64,000 nt of DNA, from contig OW051470.1 of NCBI GenBank assembly GCA_932521025.1, forward strand, positions 4,016,501 to 4,080,500, written 5' to 3'. Source of the stretch: Oscheius onirici (lineage: Eukaryota; Nematoda; Chromadorea; Rhabditida; Rhabditidae). This document shows, one piece after another, positions 48,598 through 59,553 of the stretch. Numbering within the stretch: the stretch's first letter is position 1; every line of letters begins with the position of its first letter. Position numbers and translations under genes: made by a program. The notes below the pieces were generated by a model that did not search any database, had not been told where the DNA came from, and worked only from the letters and a program-made list of their open reading frames with translations.

Positions 48598-48810
48598 CTA
48601 ATTGTCGGCGATCGATTCAAGGCCAGAAAGTCTGTACTGGTTGCCGGTAAGTCTGTGATCTCTCTTCGACAGCTCCACTCGCTGTGGTGTGCAGTAGTTT
48701 CTCCTGTAGGCCCGTCCGACGTCCCATTTGTTGAAAGGATAGCTCATGTAGACGGCACCGGCGACGAAAGCTGTGGTAATAACTCCCGAGTAGAACTGTT
48801 CGAACCACAT
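48598..48810 (-). CDS. NDUFA1: NADH dehydrogenase (complex I) subunit NDUFA1 (MWFE)
   Basis: The product is 70 residues: it begins MWFEQFYSGVITTAFVAGAV, has one transmembrane helix and ends with the conserved RDHRLTGNQYRLSGLESI segment. NDUFA1 is the MWFE subunit of mitochondrial complex I, about 70 residues with the same start and charged tail in animals. It is a single exon, and the ATG follows directly on a TTTTTGCAG acceptor, so the six-base-earlier ATG within the acceptor region is not used. Its neighbours on the same strand are a ferredoxin and a thiolase, also mitochondrial. Confidence 0.88.
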   Translation of the reverse strand: MWFEQFYSGVITTAFVAGAVYMSYPFNKWDVGRAYRRNYCTPQRVELSKRDHRLTGNQYRLSGLESIADN

Positions 48811-48829
48811 CTGCAAAAATGCTGAAGGG

Positions 48830-49318
48830 AAGCGTAAAGAAAGTTAAAGCAAAATTGGAACAATGAGTTGGAAGTGGAAAAGAAAGGCAGGAGTGCGGAC
48901 CTTTTCAAGCATATGAATGAAAATGCTGCATTTTCTGGGATTTTTAGCCGATTTCAATTTGGAGCACAACTACATATTTACCGACAAATATAATCAAAAA
49001 TAAAGAAAATTCGGGTCGAGGACTTAATGTAGAAAAAATTCTACAAAAAGTCCGCCCTCGACTTTATGTAGAAAAATTTTCTACATAATATCCCCGATCC
49101 GAAAATTCGTTATGCTGCTAAGTTGCGCGCAATTTAAAACGTCAAAATGCAACCCACGTTGGTTTATATTTTACGGCTTCGTACGTTTTGCTCCAAAGCC
49201 GGTAAAACAAACTAAAAACTACCGAAACGTATATATACAATCGTATGAGACGCGTGAAGATCGGGTTAAAATAATAATATGTGGAAGACTCTTTATGCAT
49301 ACCATACAGGTTACGGAA
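48830..49318. other. Intergenic region with paired palindromes
   Basis: It contains two nearby hairpin sequences at about 49015-49092. Each has TGTAGAAAAA(A)TT(TT)CTACA, flanked by GTCGAGGACTTA and CCTCGACTTTA. Nothing else is recognised. Confidence 0.5.
49015..49092. repeat. Two adjacent hairpin repeats
   Basis: Two units of about 35 bp share a CTCGA-(GG)ACTT-ATGTAGAAAAA core and each can fold on itself through TGTAGAA/TTCTACA arms. They also pair with each other partly through GGACTT and AAGTCC. Confidence 0.55.
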
Positions 49319-49673
49319 TTACTTGAATGCGTACCGAAAAAGCAGAACAATTAAAATAATGATGAATGCCGTGAAGAACAGTAGCATGAGAGAAGTGGCA
49401 GACGTCTTGATGCACCACATATATGATTGACTACGAGTAGATGTTGTGCTTGTTCTGGTGGTTATTGATGCTAGGAGAGAAACAATTCTAAAACCTATTC
49501 AAACCCACTGGTTCTGTAATTGTGACCCGGAGTTGTCGTCTGACTCGATGATGTTCTGTACACGGGCAATATTGGTCCATTGTGAAGAGATATCTCTTGG
49601 AAAGGAGTTGATGAAATAGGGCATGTTGGAGGTGGTTCCATTTGCTATTACGATTAGAGAGAGGAAGCATCAC
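49319..49673 (-). CDS. Small protein with C-terminal transmembrane helix, possible
   Basis: Two exons (49673-49505 and 49470-49319) join in phase to give 106 residues, starting MMLPLSNRNSKWNHLQHALF. After a Ser/Thr-rich stretch (SITTRTSTTSTRSQ) the protein ends with a transmembrane helix (SLMLLFFTAFIIILIVLLF) and RYAFK. The shape fits a tail-anchored protein of the mitochondrial or ER membrane. No family is recognised. The two other frames of the first exon are also open for a while, so the N-terminus is uncertain; the helix is the better supported part. Confidence 0.4.
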
Positions 49674-49821
49674 GAGGGTGAGAGACTATTTAGTCAGCCG
49701 GTGGAAGGGACAATACCTTCCTAGTTTCGGACAAAAAACATTTTCACTCAAAAAAAGTTTTTTTTTGTGAAAGCAGTTTAACTTGTCTTTTGCAAACATT
49801 TTGTCATCGTGACGAGTATCT

Positions 49822-50385
49822 TCAAAGTTGCCGAGCATCCTGTTTTGCCGTCGGAACAGTTACCGAAATTTCTTCGGGATCGTTGCTCGATAATTTCACC
49901 TGAATCAAATCATATTCTGTTCACGAGACGCTAACCTGACATCCGAGTCTAGATCGATCATGAAGTCCTGGGGCCAAGTCGAGCAAGTCCAGTTCTTCTT
50001 CACTTGTTGGGTTAACTTGTTCCACACGGCTGAAATGAGCGCTATCTAGAATCACGTGACATGTGCAGCATGCCAATGTACCTGAAAAATTAATTCTGTT
50101 GGAGGTGGTTCTATTTGCCTTTTCTACGACATGGTAATCTTCTCTTGTATATAAAAGAAAACTCGCCATCACATGCTCCAAACCCATCCACAGCAAGATC
50201 ATTGTTTACGACTATATCCAAAAGACTGTCTCCAACCTGAACAAATTGAAAGGAAGTAGGAAACTTTGACGTACTTTGCCCGCTCCTCCAAATTCTTCAT
50301 CGCCACAAATATACTTTATTCGCCGAAGTGTCGACGACAAGAACCTTTTGGATTGCTTTAGCGATACAAGAAATTGACGAAACAT
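49822..50385 (-). CDS. Mitochondrial 2Fe-2S ferredoxin (adrenodoxin/FDX family)
   Basis: This is a mitochondrial ferredoxin that passes electrons from ferredoxin reductase to iron-sulfur cluster assembly or cytochromes P450. Four exons (50385-50275, 50236-50167, 50081-49936, 49899-49822) sum to 405 nt, giving 134 residues. The N-terminus ([20 protein letters not shown]) is basic and amphipathic, like a mitochondrial presequence. The cluster ligands are [13 protein letters not shown] (C-x5-C-x2-C) and RLGCQ, and the family-typical [20 protein letters not shown] is present. The intron 50166-50082 has a GC donor (G-GCGAGT). An upstream in-frame ATG gives a longer N-terminus (MEPCKYSLSIELAIVL), less like a presequence. 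FDX1 versus FDX2 type cannot be settled by eye. Confidence 0.9.
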
Positions 50386-50686
50386 GGCTACAAGAACGAT
50401 TGCTAGTTCGATGGACAACGAGTATTTACAGGGTTCCATAGTACCGGATGACAACCGAAAGACATTTCCGGAAAAAATGTTCATTGTTCAGCATGACAAC
50501 ATGCGCGGTGTGGCAAAATACAAATAACGTGTTTCTTACAAGGAAAACCTAAACGGATTCAATTGGGGTAGGAGAAATTATCGACAATAATGGGGCTATT
50601 AGTACGGATAAAACATTCATGCAGTGGAAATTTGGTAAAACGCATTCAAATACACAAGGAAGAGGGACTTCAATGGTGGATATTAA

Positions 50687-52342
50687 TTACTTCATCGGCT
50701 TCCACTGCTTCAGTTCATCGATGGAGATGTTGGGATATCTAGAATATTTGAATTAGATGAGTGGTAAAAGAAAAAACTTGTTAGCATAGAGTCCCTGAGC
50801 GAGTAGTTCTTCGTCACAGCTCTGTACAAGTAGTTCAGCTTCCGAGACACCGCTTCTTTCAGCTGAAGCATCAAACAGCGGAGTAGCAGTCGGTACAGCA
50901 GTCTCCTCTTTGATGCATGACAGCCTATGGAACAAGCCATCATTCCAATCAACCTGAGACGGATTCATCTGTTGGGCAAGAACGAGAGACCTGAAAAATA
51001 TGAATCGGAAAGCAAAAAAAAATTCACTAACATGTCCATGTCCTCGGTTTCTTCGGGAATCAACGAAAGGTCAATTGTGCTCTTGTAGCTGGGGATGTAA
51101 CTTTCTACTTCCTCGTTTTCGAACGAGCCTCGATGGGTCAATGACTGCATAGAAGAGGCCCTCAAATTTCTATAATAGGAGTACAACTCAGTCTTACTTG
51201 CTCATGTACAGCGGGTGCTCATCTCGCCGGCGAAGATAGTCTGGTCCACTGGGAGGGCGACGATCGCGACGATTAGCTAGAAAACACATAAGAGATAATA
51301 ACTCAGTGGGTCTTACTGCGAACTGGACCGAAGCTATCGGAACGAGGTTGGTTTTCAGAAGTTTGTACAGCGCGCTGAATATTGATGACTTGCATCTTTG
51401 GATACACGCGACCATCATGACTGACGTCGTTCAGGTCAGAAAACTCTTCTTCAAATGGCAGTTTGCGTCCTTGAGGCTTATTCCTTAAAACATCTCAAGG
51501 TGAACAAGTTGTAGATAAACTCCTACTTTCTGTCAAGATTCTGAGTCGGACGACGAGGGTAGAAGCCGTTGTCATCATTGGTCACTTCGTCTTCTCGAGC
51601 GGGAGAAATCTTGCCTTGTTGGAGCAACACTTCGTAATCGAGCAAAGGAAGACCCTTCTTTAGCTTGTGGATGAATTGGCAACGAGGTCCATATGGGCAA
51701 TGGCCATTGGCACTGTACTTGTCACACAACTGAGTCTTGTACTTCGGATGAGCTTTTCCACGAGGCTGTGCAGGTAGACGAAGGTCGTTCTCGCCGTGGG
51801 CAAATCGACAAGCATCTCCGTAGGAGCACATTCCCGTCTTTCTGAAGGCATCACAGAGAGCTGTTTTGAAAGCTTGCTCCTTTCTGAATACTAGGGTCAA
51901 TACAGCATCAGGGGATAAAGGCAACCTCCGTTGGCGTTGAGCTTCGTCCCGCTCATCGTCAGTCATGTTTTCCCAGGTAACATTGCAACGCTTCATAGCC
52001 GGAGCTGAAGTCACTGAGCGGCCCTGAACAAAATTTCGACAGAAGAAACGTAACGTACCGATTCAGAGTCTGTTCGTCTACGGCGGATACCCAAAGAACC
52101 AGCTTCGATCGGCTCATCCATAGGAAGAACAGAATGTGGAGTTACTGTCACCATACGAGGTTGAGGCGGAGGTATGTCTAGAATATAAATAGGAAAACAA
52201 ACGAGTGCAAACATTGAGGAAAATCGTACTCCGACATCAAGTGAGGGTTAGGAGCAGGGATAGGCTGAAAGTACAGAGGCCGCTGCATCATCAGGGGATC
52301 GTCAGCCAGATAGCACTGCTCCAATGTCTGTCGTGGTAGCAT
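50687..52342 (-). CDS. TTP-type tandem CCCH zinc-finger RNA-binding protein
   Basis: The protein has two CCCH fingers of the tristetraprolin type (C-x8-C-x5-C-x3-H): FKTALCDAFRKTGMCSYGDA and YKTQLCDKYSANGHCPYGPR, each preceded by the (F/Y)KT(A/Q)LC lead. In nematodes this family includes POS-1, MEX-5/6 and OMA-1/2, which bind maternal mRNAs and control early embryo polarity and fate. It starts MLPRQTLEQCYLADD at 52342 and ends DELKQWKPMK. The N-terminal part is Pro-rich and the C-terminal part is acidic and Ser-rich. Introns are about 35-50 bp. The exact orthologue cannot be assigned by eye. Confidence 0.85.
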
Positions 52343-52727
52343 TCGTAGATTACACCGCTAAAATGTCTGTAGTGGATAGGTAGAACGTCGTTTTGCAAGA
52401 TAAGTTTGCAAACAAAGGACTAAATGTCAAAAGGTAGAATGTTTCTATGCCTGCCTGGGTCGAATTCTAACATATTTATCGTCTGTTTTGTCAAAACGGA
52501 AGAAACTTTAAAAAAACAAAGAGAATAAGGCAACGAAAAAATCCTTTTAGGCGGTTCAAGTACCGTAACTTTCCCGCCTAAACGACAAAAAAGACGTTGA
52601 ATCGCGCGGGAAATATCGGTTTTCTCGACCCGATTTCTTAGCTCCTTTTAGTACACACAAGTTTTTCATCGGCCCTTTCTTTTCACTTTATGCGAAAAAA
52701 AAAAACGTTTCAGGTATTGGAGTAGTC

Positions 52728-55121
52728 ATGGCTTCTTCTGTCCAGGTGACCGTCTGTGATCATGGTATCAAACTCTTCCTTTTGCTTATTGTATCTTTTT
52801 CGATTCGCTTCTTTTCGACTTCAACGGTTTCCGTCTGATTATTGATGCAGGTGAAAGTAAGCTGAATTGGCAGAAGATCACACCGAAAGTGGATGGCCTC
52901 ATACTTCCCGCTCCAACTGAAAACGCAGTGAACAATGCATCACAAGAGCTGGAGGTTTTTTTAATTTCAGTGCACAAATGAACTAATAGGTCTCGCCCAT
53001 CTCGGTAGTTGGATCCTTGCTTCCGAAACATCTTCTTAAGAAAATTGAGGACAAAAACATCTCTTCTATTACCTGCCGCCAATCGGACAAGTATGAACCG
53101 ATTGTCCTGTACAAAGTTCGTTTGATCTTGTTAGTCTCTGAAACTCATTTGTAGCACTTCAACGAGCTAGTCGAATTATATGTGTTTGATGGTGGCAACA
53201 AGATGGCTCTCGACTCTATTCAAAGTGCCGTTGACAAAGGAGATTCTACCACTATCGAGCAGACCGCCGCGAAGTATGGACTAATCTTCGCTCTTGTATG
53301 GTACCCTGCTAACACGAACGAGCCCATCAAACGCGTGCTATACACAGGTAATCTCGTGGCTCTAACCAGACATCTTTCAAACTTTAGGGAACGCATCTTA
53401 CGATCGAGTTATCTCCGCTCTTGAGAAGGCATCGTCGTTGACCATCTTCCAGTATGCCACTGTCACGGCTAGCATGCTCCCTCTGAAGCCGATTCTTCGA
53501 ACCCGTGTAACTGCTATGGCCAGCGCCGATTCTCGCAGTCGTCCAGCCGTGTCTAGAGTGGCAACACCTGCAAATAGAGCTGGCAGCGACAGGGTAATAA
53601 CTTATTAAAATTGATAAAATACAATTAAGAATGTTCCTCGTATCGGTCGTGCCAACATTTCGAGCAACGGTGTGAAAGACGCTTTCAAAGTTCCGAAGCT
53701 CCCAGCCCCATCAAAGCCGAATCTCATCAATAGAAGAATCTTCTCGAAAAATAATTCTCTTTTGGTCCAACCCCAGCCAAATAGCGTCAAGCAGCTTCAA
53801 CGACCTGCCGTGAACGTTCAACTCGAAAAACCTATCAAGGATCTTCCGGCAATCCTCATTGCCCCTCCTGTAGGTGTTCTGAACACGGTAAATTTTTGCT
53901 CGTTTTTAGGAAATTTTCATGTTTTAGGAGAAGCCCGAAATCATCACTCTCGACGACACTATCTCGGGAATTGAGAATACTGAATGCGCTCCTTCTCCCG
54001 ATGTCCAGATCGTGTCCACCGAAGTTTCTCCCGATCTCGAGCAAGACAATGTCATGGTGAACTCGTCAACCGATGAGTCACCAAACATTTCTACGGAAAA
54101 GGCTTCTGATGTCTCAGTAGTCGAAGAGATCTCTTCACCTGCAGTTTGTGCTTTGGTGCTTGGAACAGAGCTTGGTAAACACGAGGAAGATGAGATGATG
54201 CCTACGAATAACGAAGAGGTTTTTTCGTGTTTGGTATCTTTTTCATATCATTTCCAGAATTGCCACGGCATTTCCGTCAGAAAACCAACTTCGATTTCGA
54301 ACACAACCCTCGCCTACTTCACCTATATCGGAGCTGACGAGCATACACAGGACAAGACGACCGAGTTGTTCAACTCTAGCTCGGAAAATTCGACTGCCAG
54401 TGAAGATATCAACCGCGGAAGCGAGGAGAGCAGTGTGGACATGCCTCTGATCAGTATCTCACCATATCTGCCCAAGAAGGTAATCCATGCTTGCTCGGAT
54501 TGAACTAACGATTGATCTCAGTCGATGAGTCCTGCCTCTTCCCTTGTTTCTCCCAACATTCCGGAGAAGACTGACGATGCTTCGATTCTTTCCAGTACCA
54601 TAGACACGATGCACGCCATGCTACAGAAGCTCACGCTTACGCCTGAAAAGAAGGAATATGCTCCTGTGGATCTGCTTCAGATGCCAAACGACTCCATGCA
54701 CATGGCAGTTACCAAAGGTTCTTTTCTTTCTATAACAATCATCAACAATTTGCTTAGTCAAGCCATCGCTGAAAACTAGTCGCTACTTTGAAGTTGTTGC
54801 ACTTCCTCACTCATCCGCTGGAATTTGTAATTTGAACAATCTCGGAAATGCTGGAGAATTCTTCTCCTCGGTCAGATCATCATTGTACATCGCTTCTGGT
54901 CATGAGCTACCTGGATGCCTTATTCCTTCGTGGTTCGCTGGAAAGAAGTCTTGGAAAAATCCAGGTTTCTTTGTCAGTTTTCATTTTTATCGAACTTTTT
55001 AGACACTACATCCATCCTTTGCCTCACAAAGTCTCCGAGTTGCGTCGAGACGAACGAAGTAGAAATGCTCAATGAGCACTGTGAAATCAAAATTGCCGAC
55101 AATTCCACCTACACTTTGTAA
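52728..55121 (+). CDS. Microtubule-associated protein 1 (MAP1) family protein
   Basis: MAP1 proteins bind and stabilise microtubules. The N-terminal region has the MAP1-type segment DFNGFRLIIDAGESKLNWQK and a long globular stretch (for example VVGSLLPKHLLKKIEDKN, LYKHFNELVELYVFDGGN, LIFALVWYPANTNEPIKR). The middle is Ser/Pro/Glu-rich and disordered. The C-terminus has the MAP1 light-chain-like FEVVALPHSSAGICNLNN with SSVRSSLYIASGHELPG, followed by CEIKIADNSTYTL. It resembles the short MAPH-type MAP1 homologues of nematodes rather than the very long vertebrate forms. The ATG lies behind TTTCAG (acceptor at 52713). Keeping the conserved DFNGF segment requires the first intron (52765-52802) to end TTTTTCG. 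Confidence 0.75.
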
Positions 55122-55335
55122 ATTACTTCCACTTTTATACCAATTTTATCATTGTCATTTTAGCCAATCAGACCAATAAGTTTTTACCTTACACTTGCTG
55201 AAGTTTGTTTATCGAAAACACGGGAATCTGACAAGTCGATTTGTTCTGTAATCTTCTTGTACTTTTCGTTCTCAAGTTGGAACTTATCCGGGCATCGTCG
55301 AATTCTTCCATGAAAGAATTACTCGTAATATTCTA

Positions 55336-56220
55336 ATGATGGGTCGTAGCTGGTATCTTCTGGTGCTTCTTCTTTTCCACCCACACAGTTCTTCTCAAGA
55401 AGTTACCTCTCCAGAAAACGGGAAATTGCAGAATAGGACTATAGAAAGTAGTGCACCTCCGTTGACTAATCGAGTGGGTTACTTCTCACTCTAAACCCAT
55501 GATTTTTAGCGCTGGACTGATCCCAAAGAAAAGGCTATGTTCAATACAGTAGTCGACGTGGTATTGTTTAGTGGAAGATTTGGATAAACAAAGAAGTTTC
55601 AGGTTTTCAATTCAAATCTGTGTATCGATGTCCATTTCCACAAAGACAGTCGAGAACGCCGTCAGGAGATGAGAGTCACATCAAGTCTTGTCCGCTGTTC
55701 CCTTCTGGCTCCATTCTGCAGTTTTCTCATGGATGACCACGGATCTGTCTACATGGGCTGTCTCGAGGCCAACGAGACGACGTCTCGTCTGTACAGAAAC
55801 TTCATGGAAGGCAAGCAAGTCAGGACGGACAAAGGAGTCGGAGCCATTTGCGAGAATGCCGTCTGTCAGTTGGAAGAGGCTATTCGACAGAACATTCCGG
55901 ATATCTACCAGTTGTTTCGATGGAAATTTCTTGATTGGGTCGAGGAACAGATCAAGTTGGACAAAGGCCATGAAAAAACGAAAGTGGAAGAAAAGGATAA
56001 CGTGCTCAGTGGAACGGTCCGTCTTTCGATTCTCATCGCTGTGGCTGTGGCTGTCTTGACTGTGGCCGGAGCTATTCTCGGATTTGTTGGCTACAAGACG
56101 AAACGAGGTGACAAAAAGAAGAACAAGAAGACAAAGAAGAAGCTGAGTGAGCTGCAGGAACACGAACAAGTCTGTCTCCAAGAAAAGACCGAATCACAGG
56201 CCAAAATGACACAGTTATAA
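55336..56220 (+). CDS. Unrecognised type I membrane protein
   Basis: The protein starts MMGRSWYLLVLLLFHPHSSS, a signal peptide. An extracellular region with several cysteines follows (NLCIDVHFHKD, VRCSLLAPFCSFLMD, VYMGCLEANETTSR, AICENAVCQLEE). One transmembrane helix (LSILIAVAVAVLTVAGAILG) and a very basic cytoplasmic tail (KKKNKKTKKK) come next. Two introns (about 55471-55510 and 55561-55603) divide it. I do not recognise the family. A polyadenylation signal AATAAA lies near 56235. The fold of the Cys-containing ectodomain is probably nematode specific. Confidence 0.75.
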
Positions 56221-56827
56221 AGACGAAACAACAGGAATAAAGTGTTTTCCGAGTGGATGTTGAAATGAAAGAGACCGGAACGATCCACTCGGGAAACGAT
56301 TATACGAGAAGAGCAAACATAATGCGCATGAGAGGTGTCTTTCTTGTCTAGGTTTCGTCCTGTACCGCTACCCAAAGAAATCCATAACAGGATTCAGAAC
56401 TTTCAAAGTACTGGGGGAAATGCGAAAGAGTTGGAGACGTGAGAGACATCTTGTTTGAATTAGTTCGATAAGCGACAATTATCCAAAGGGAGGTTTTGTG
56501 ATTGCGTATTTTAAGAATTTGAAATACTCCTGTTGTCGTTGTCTTCCTGGTTAGCAATGCAGTTCGAGTAAATATGTACTCATACACAACTAGTAATTGT
56601 GTGCGGAAAAGACGAGTAAGGGAAGATGTGTGTAGAACAAGTTCCGGTTGTATCTCCTTTGTTCTCCGGTTGGCAGAGAGCTCGGACTATTTGACCTACA
56701 GCTGGCAGAGGGGAGCAGCCTGCCGAGCTCAGTACGGGACCGGTTCTCACGTAGCACTGACGGCGGCCATTCGCTCATCTCTCTTCTGCCAACCGCTCTC
56801 TTTCTCAAACTGTTACTCTTGTTCCAG
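56221..56827. other. Intergenic region upstream of the astacin gene
   Basis: About 600 bp with no coding frame of recognised family. A polyadenylation signal of the preceding gene is at its left end. The astacin promoter probably lies here. Confidence 0.45.
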
Positions 56828-57981
56828 ATGCTCGTTGGGCTTCTTTTCTTGGTCACAATCACCTTGGGTCAATTCATCTTCCTGACAGATCAGGATTTCT
56901 CCAACGCTCTCAGTATCCAACGTTCTTTCGTCCGTCGCCCTCGATCGCTATTCAACGACCAGAGATTCGGAGCAAGAGTCTGATCAATTGAATAGGTCTT
57001 TGACTAAATTCGTTCAGAGATTGAAAAGGGGTGGAGTGGCAGTGGCTTCTGACCGAGACAAATGGCCAAATGGAAGAGTCCCATACGTGCTGTCTGCAGC
57101 CTACAGTATCCACTGAAACCTTCTTCAAATAGATTTTTGTTTCAGCCGAACCACAAAGAGCCGTCATCGCTAAGGCCATTCTCGGCTACAATCAAAAGAC
57201 TTGTGTCCGTTTCGTGCCCAAAACTCCTCAAGATAAAGACTACGTGGTAATATCCAAACTGGACGGGTGAGTTTTGTAGTTGAAAAAATAAGGTGAAATA
57301 ATTCAGTTGCTATGCCGATTTTGCCAGAGTGGGAGGGAGACAACAGGTAAGGGCCCTTTTTGTCTCGACCGTCTGATGCGAGATAGTTTTTATAGCTGAA
57401 AAAGCTTCATTGTTTTTGTAGATTTTGGACGGTTATAAAAAGTTCAGACGGTAATAAAGTATCAGATGATTAAAATGTATAGGTCAGCTTGGCCGACGAG
57501 TGTTTGGATTATGCAACAATAATACACGAACTGATGCATGTGATTGGTTTGTTTTTGAGTTTCTCGGAAAAGACGATCAATCAGGTTTCATTCACGAGCA
57601 CCAAAGAGAGGACCGAGATGGCTTCGTGCAGATTATGTGGCAGAATGTCATTCCTGGTGCAGATACTGACTTTGCCAAGCTGACCAATCTGGGACTGTCG
57701 TACTATGGCGAATCATACGACTATCTTTCGGTTGTCCACGTTTGAAAAAGGTAATGTACAGTGTTGCAGATTATGCACTATGAGAGTAACGAGGGCAGTA
57801 AGAATGGAAAGAATACAATCGAAGCCAAGGTAAGTATCAGTTTGGGCAAGAATACTGACAAGAATAGGACACACGATACACTCCGGTGATGGGTCGAAGC
57901 TCCGACTTTTCTCCTTCGGACCTTCGAAGAGTCAATCGTGCCTACAGCTGCACCTCTCATCTTCTGTTCCGATCTGGATAG
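56828..57981 (+). CDS. Astacin-family zinc metalloprotease (NAS type)
   Basis: This is a secreted astacin endopeptidase. The ATG follows immediately on a GTTCCAG acceptor. A signal peptide ([15 protein letters not shown]) and a short prodomain end at the RLKRGGVAV processing site. The catalytic domain runs [11 protein letters not shown], the zinc site [19 protein letters not shown] with all three His and the Glu, and the Met-turn SIMHYES, ending [11 protein letters not shown]. Small introns are used, including one of 38 bp inside the zinc site (after HELMHVIG). The protein ends at 57981 without visible EGF or CUB domains, so it is a short astacin; further 3' exons cannot be excluded. The substrate is unknown; nematode NAS proteases serve digestion, moulting and hatching. 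Confidence 0.9.
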
Positions 57982-58407
57982 TCTTCTCGAAATACAGAAA
58001 CATGGGTCAGTCTTCTCTACGAGTATCTCCGACGAACTTGTTGTACATATTGATGAGATTCCTTGCATAAATTCATCCAATGAAAAGAATGAACAAATGG
58101 ATACAAGAAAATTTTATTGGTCTTACTCACGGCTTCCGTAGATCCCCTCGACGAACACACCACAACAAGACGACTCACCTGTCTCCTATAAACTGTATCC
58201 CCTTTCTGTCAATCCCTCCCTCTCCTACTGTCCAACAATCTCCCTCCTCTGGATCCTCTCCAGGACTCCCTCTCTCCCCTCCTTTACTCCCTTCTTCGAG
58301 AGCTGAAAACGATTACTTTATTTGGAGAACGACCAACGACTCGGAACAATCAAGGAAGAAGGAACGGTTAGCCAGGGCAATGTAAGTGGAATATACCGTT
58401 TTGTCCT
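57982..58407. other. Convergent 3' region between astacin and rsp-3
   Basis: About 420 bp, Pro/Ser-coding-like in one frame near 58170-58300 (CTCC-rich). I judge this to be low-complexity sequence and not an exon. Confidence 0.35.
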
Positions 58408-59242
58408 TTAGGAGCGAGAACGGGAACGCGAAGGACTGCGAGAAGGCGACTTTTTGGGACTGGGAGAGTCGCGACGAGGCGAATCACGACGACGAGGAGA
58501 ACGACTGCGAGAACGACTACGTCCGCCACCGCGACCAGAGTTTCCAGAATCTTCCTTGACTGTTACGTAAGCAGTCTCTCCCTGAACGTGAAGAATAGGA
58601 ACAAAATGGAAAAGGAGACCCACCTCGTGGGAACGGAACTTGGTGTCGTTGAGTTTCTTGACAGCATATTTCATGTCGTCGTAGCGGGAAAATTCAACAA
58701 TTCCTGTTCCATCCTTGGCGACGTCTGTGAAACAGACATCTCCAGCCTCTCGCATGTGATCTTTCAGATCTTGCCAAGATCCCGAGGCTGGCAGACCACT
58801 GACAATGACTCTGTAGTCAGTTCGACGAGATCCGCCACGACGATTTCCGCCACTGATTCTGTCGGCGTATTGCGTTCCTCTGAAGTCGGGAGCACGGAAG
58901 TCTCTTCCTCCTCCTCCACGAGGTCCACCACGGAATCCGCCCTTGCAATGTTCGACGCGAAGTCTGTGACCGTCGTAATCGTATCCGTCACGCCCACGGA
59001 CCGCATCTTCAGCGTCTCTGAACGTAATTTATGTTATATTCTTCGGGGTTTGCTCCCTATTGAAATTATTAGTTGACTCACCTGTCATCATCGAACTCTA
59101 CGAAGGCGTAGAGCGGTCCTCTTCCTCCCTTGATATCGCAGAAACGAATCTTGCCGTACTTTCCGAAAATGTCCTCGACGTCGCGTTCTCGAACATCCGA
59201 AGGAAGGTTTCCGACGTAGATCTTGGCACCGCCGCTCGGCAT
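58408..59242 (-). CDS. rsp-3: SR splicing factor SRSF1 (SF2/ASF)
   Basis: SRSF1 binds exonic splicing enhancers and helps choose splice sites. Three exons (59242-59082, 59017-58624, 58581-58408) are joined. RRM1 is [20 protein letters not shown] to [18 protein letters not shown]; a Gly/Arg-rich linker ([12 protein letters not shown]) follows. The pseudo-RRM carries the diagnostic [15 protein letters not shown] (here [11 protein letters not shown]), and a short RS domain ([14 protein letters not shown] to SPSRSRSRS) ends the protein. The start is [14 protein letters not shown]1 lies 312 bp upstream on the same strand. Confidence 0.96.
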
Positions 59243-59553
59243 CTTTGCTGAAGAATGAAATCGATAAGCGGGAATTGGAACAGTAAATAGATAGAACTGC
59301 GAAAGAACTACTGGTGAGACGCAATGGACGCGTCGCAATAGCCGGCGAGCGGTCGCTAAAAAGCGGACACAACTAACTTATTGTGGAGCGACGCGAGAAT
59401 ATTCTATGCGTGGAAAGCGATCCTTTTCGCATCCGATTGTGAATAGGAAATCGATACAATTCTTAAAAGGTTTTATCACAACAAAACACTGGAGAACAGA
59501 ATGGGTCAAGACACCTTTTCTATGGTGTCAAAAAAAGATCAAAAGGGAGATCT

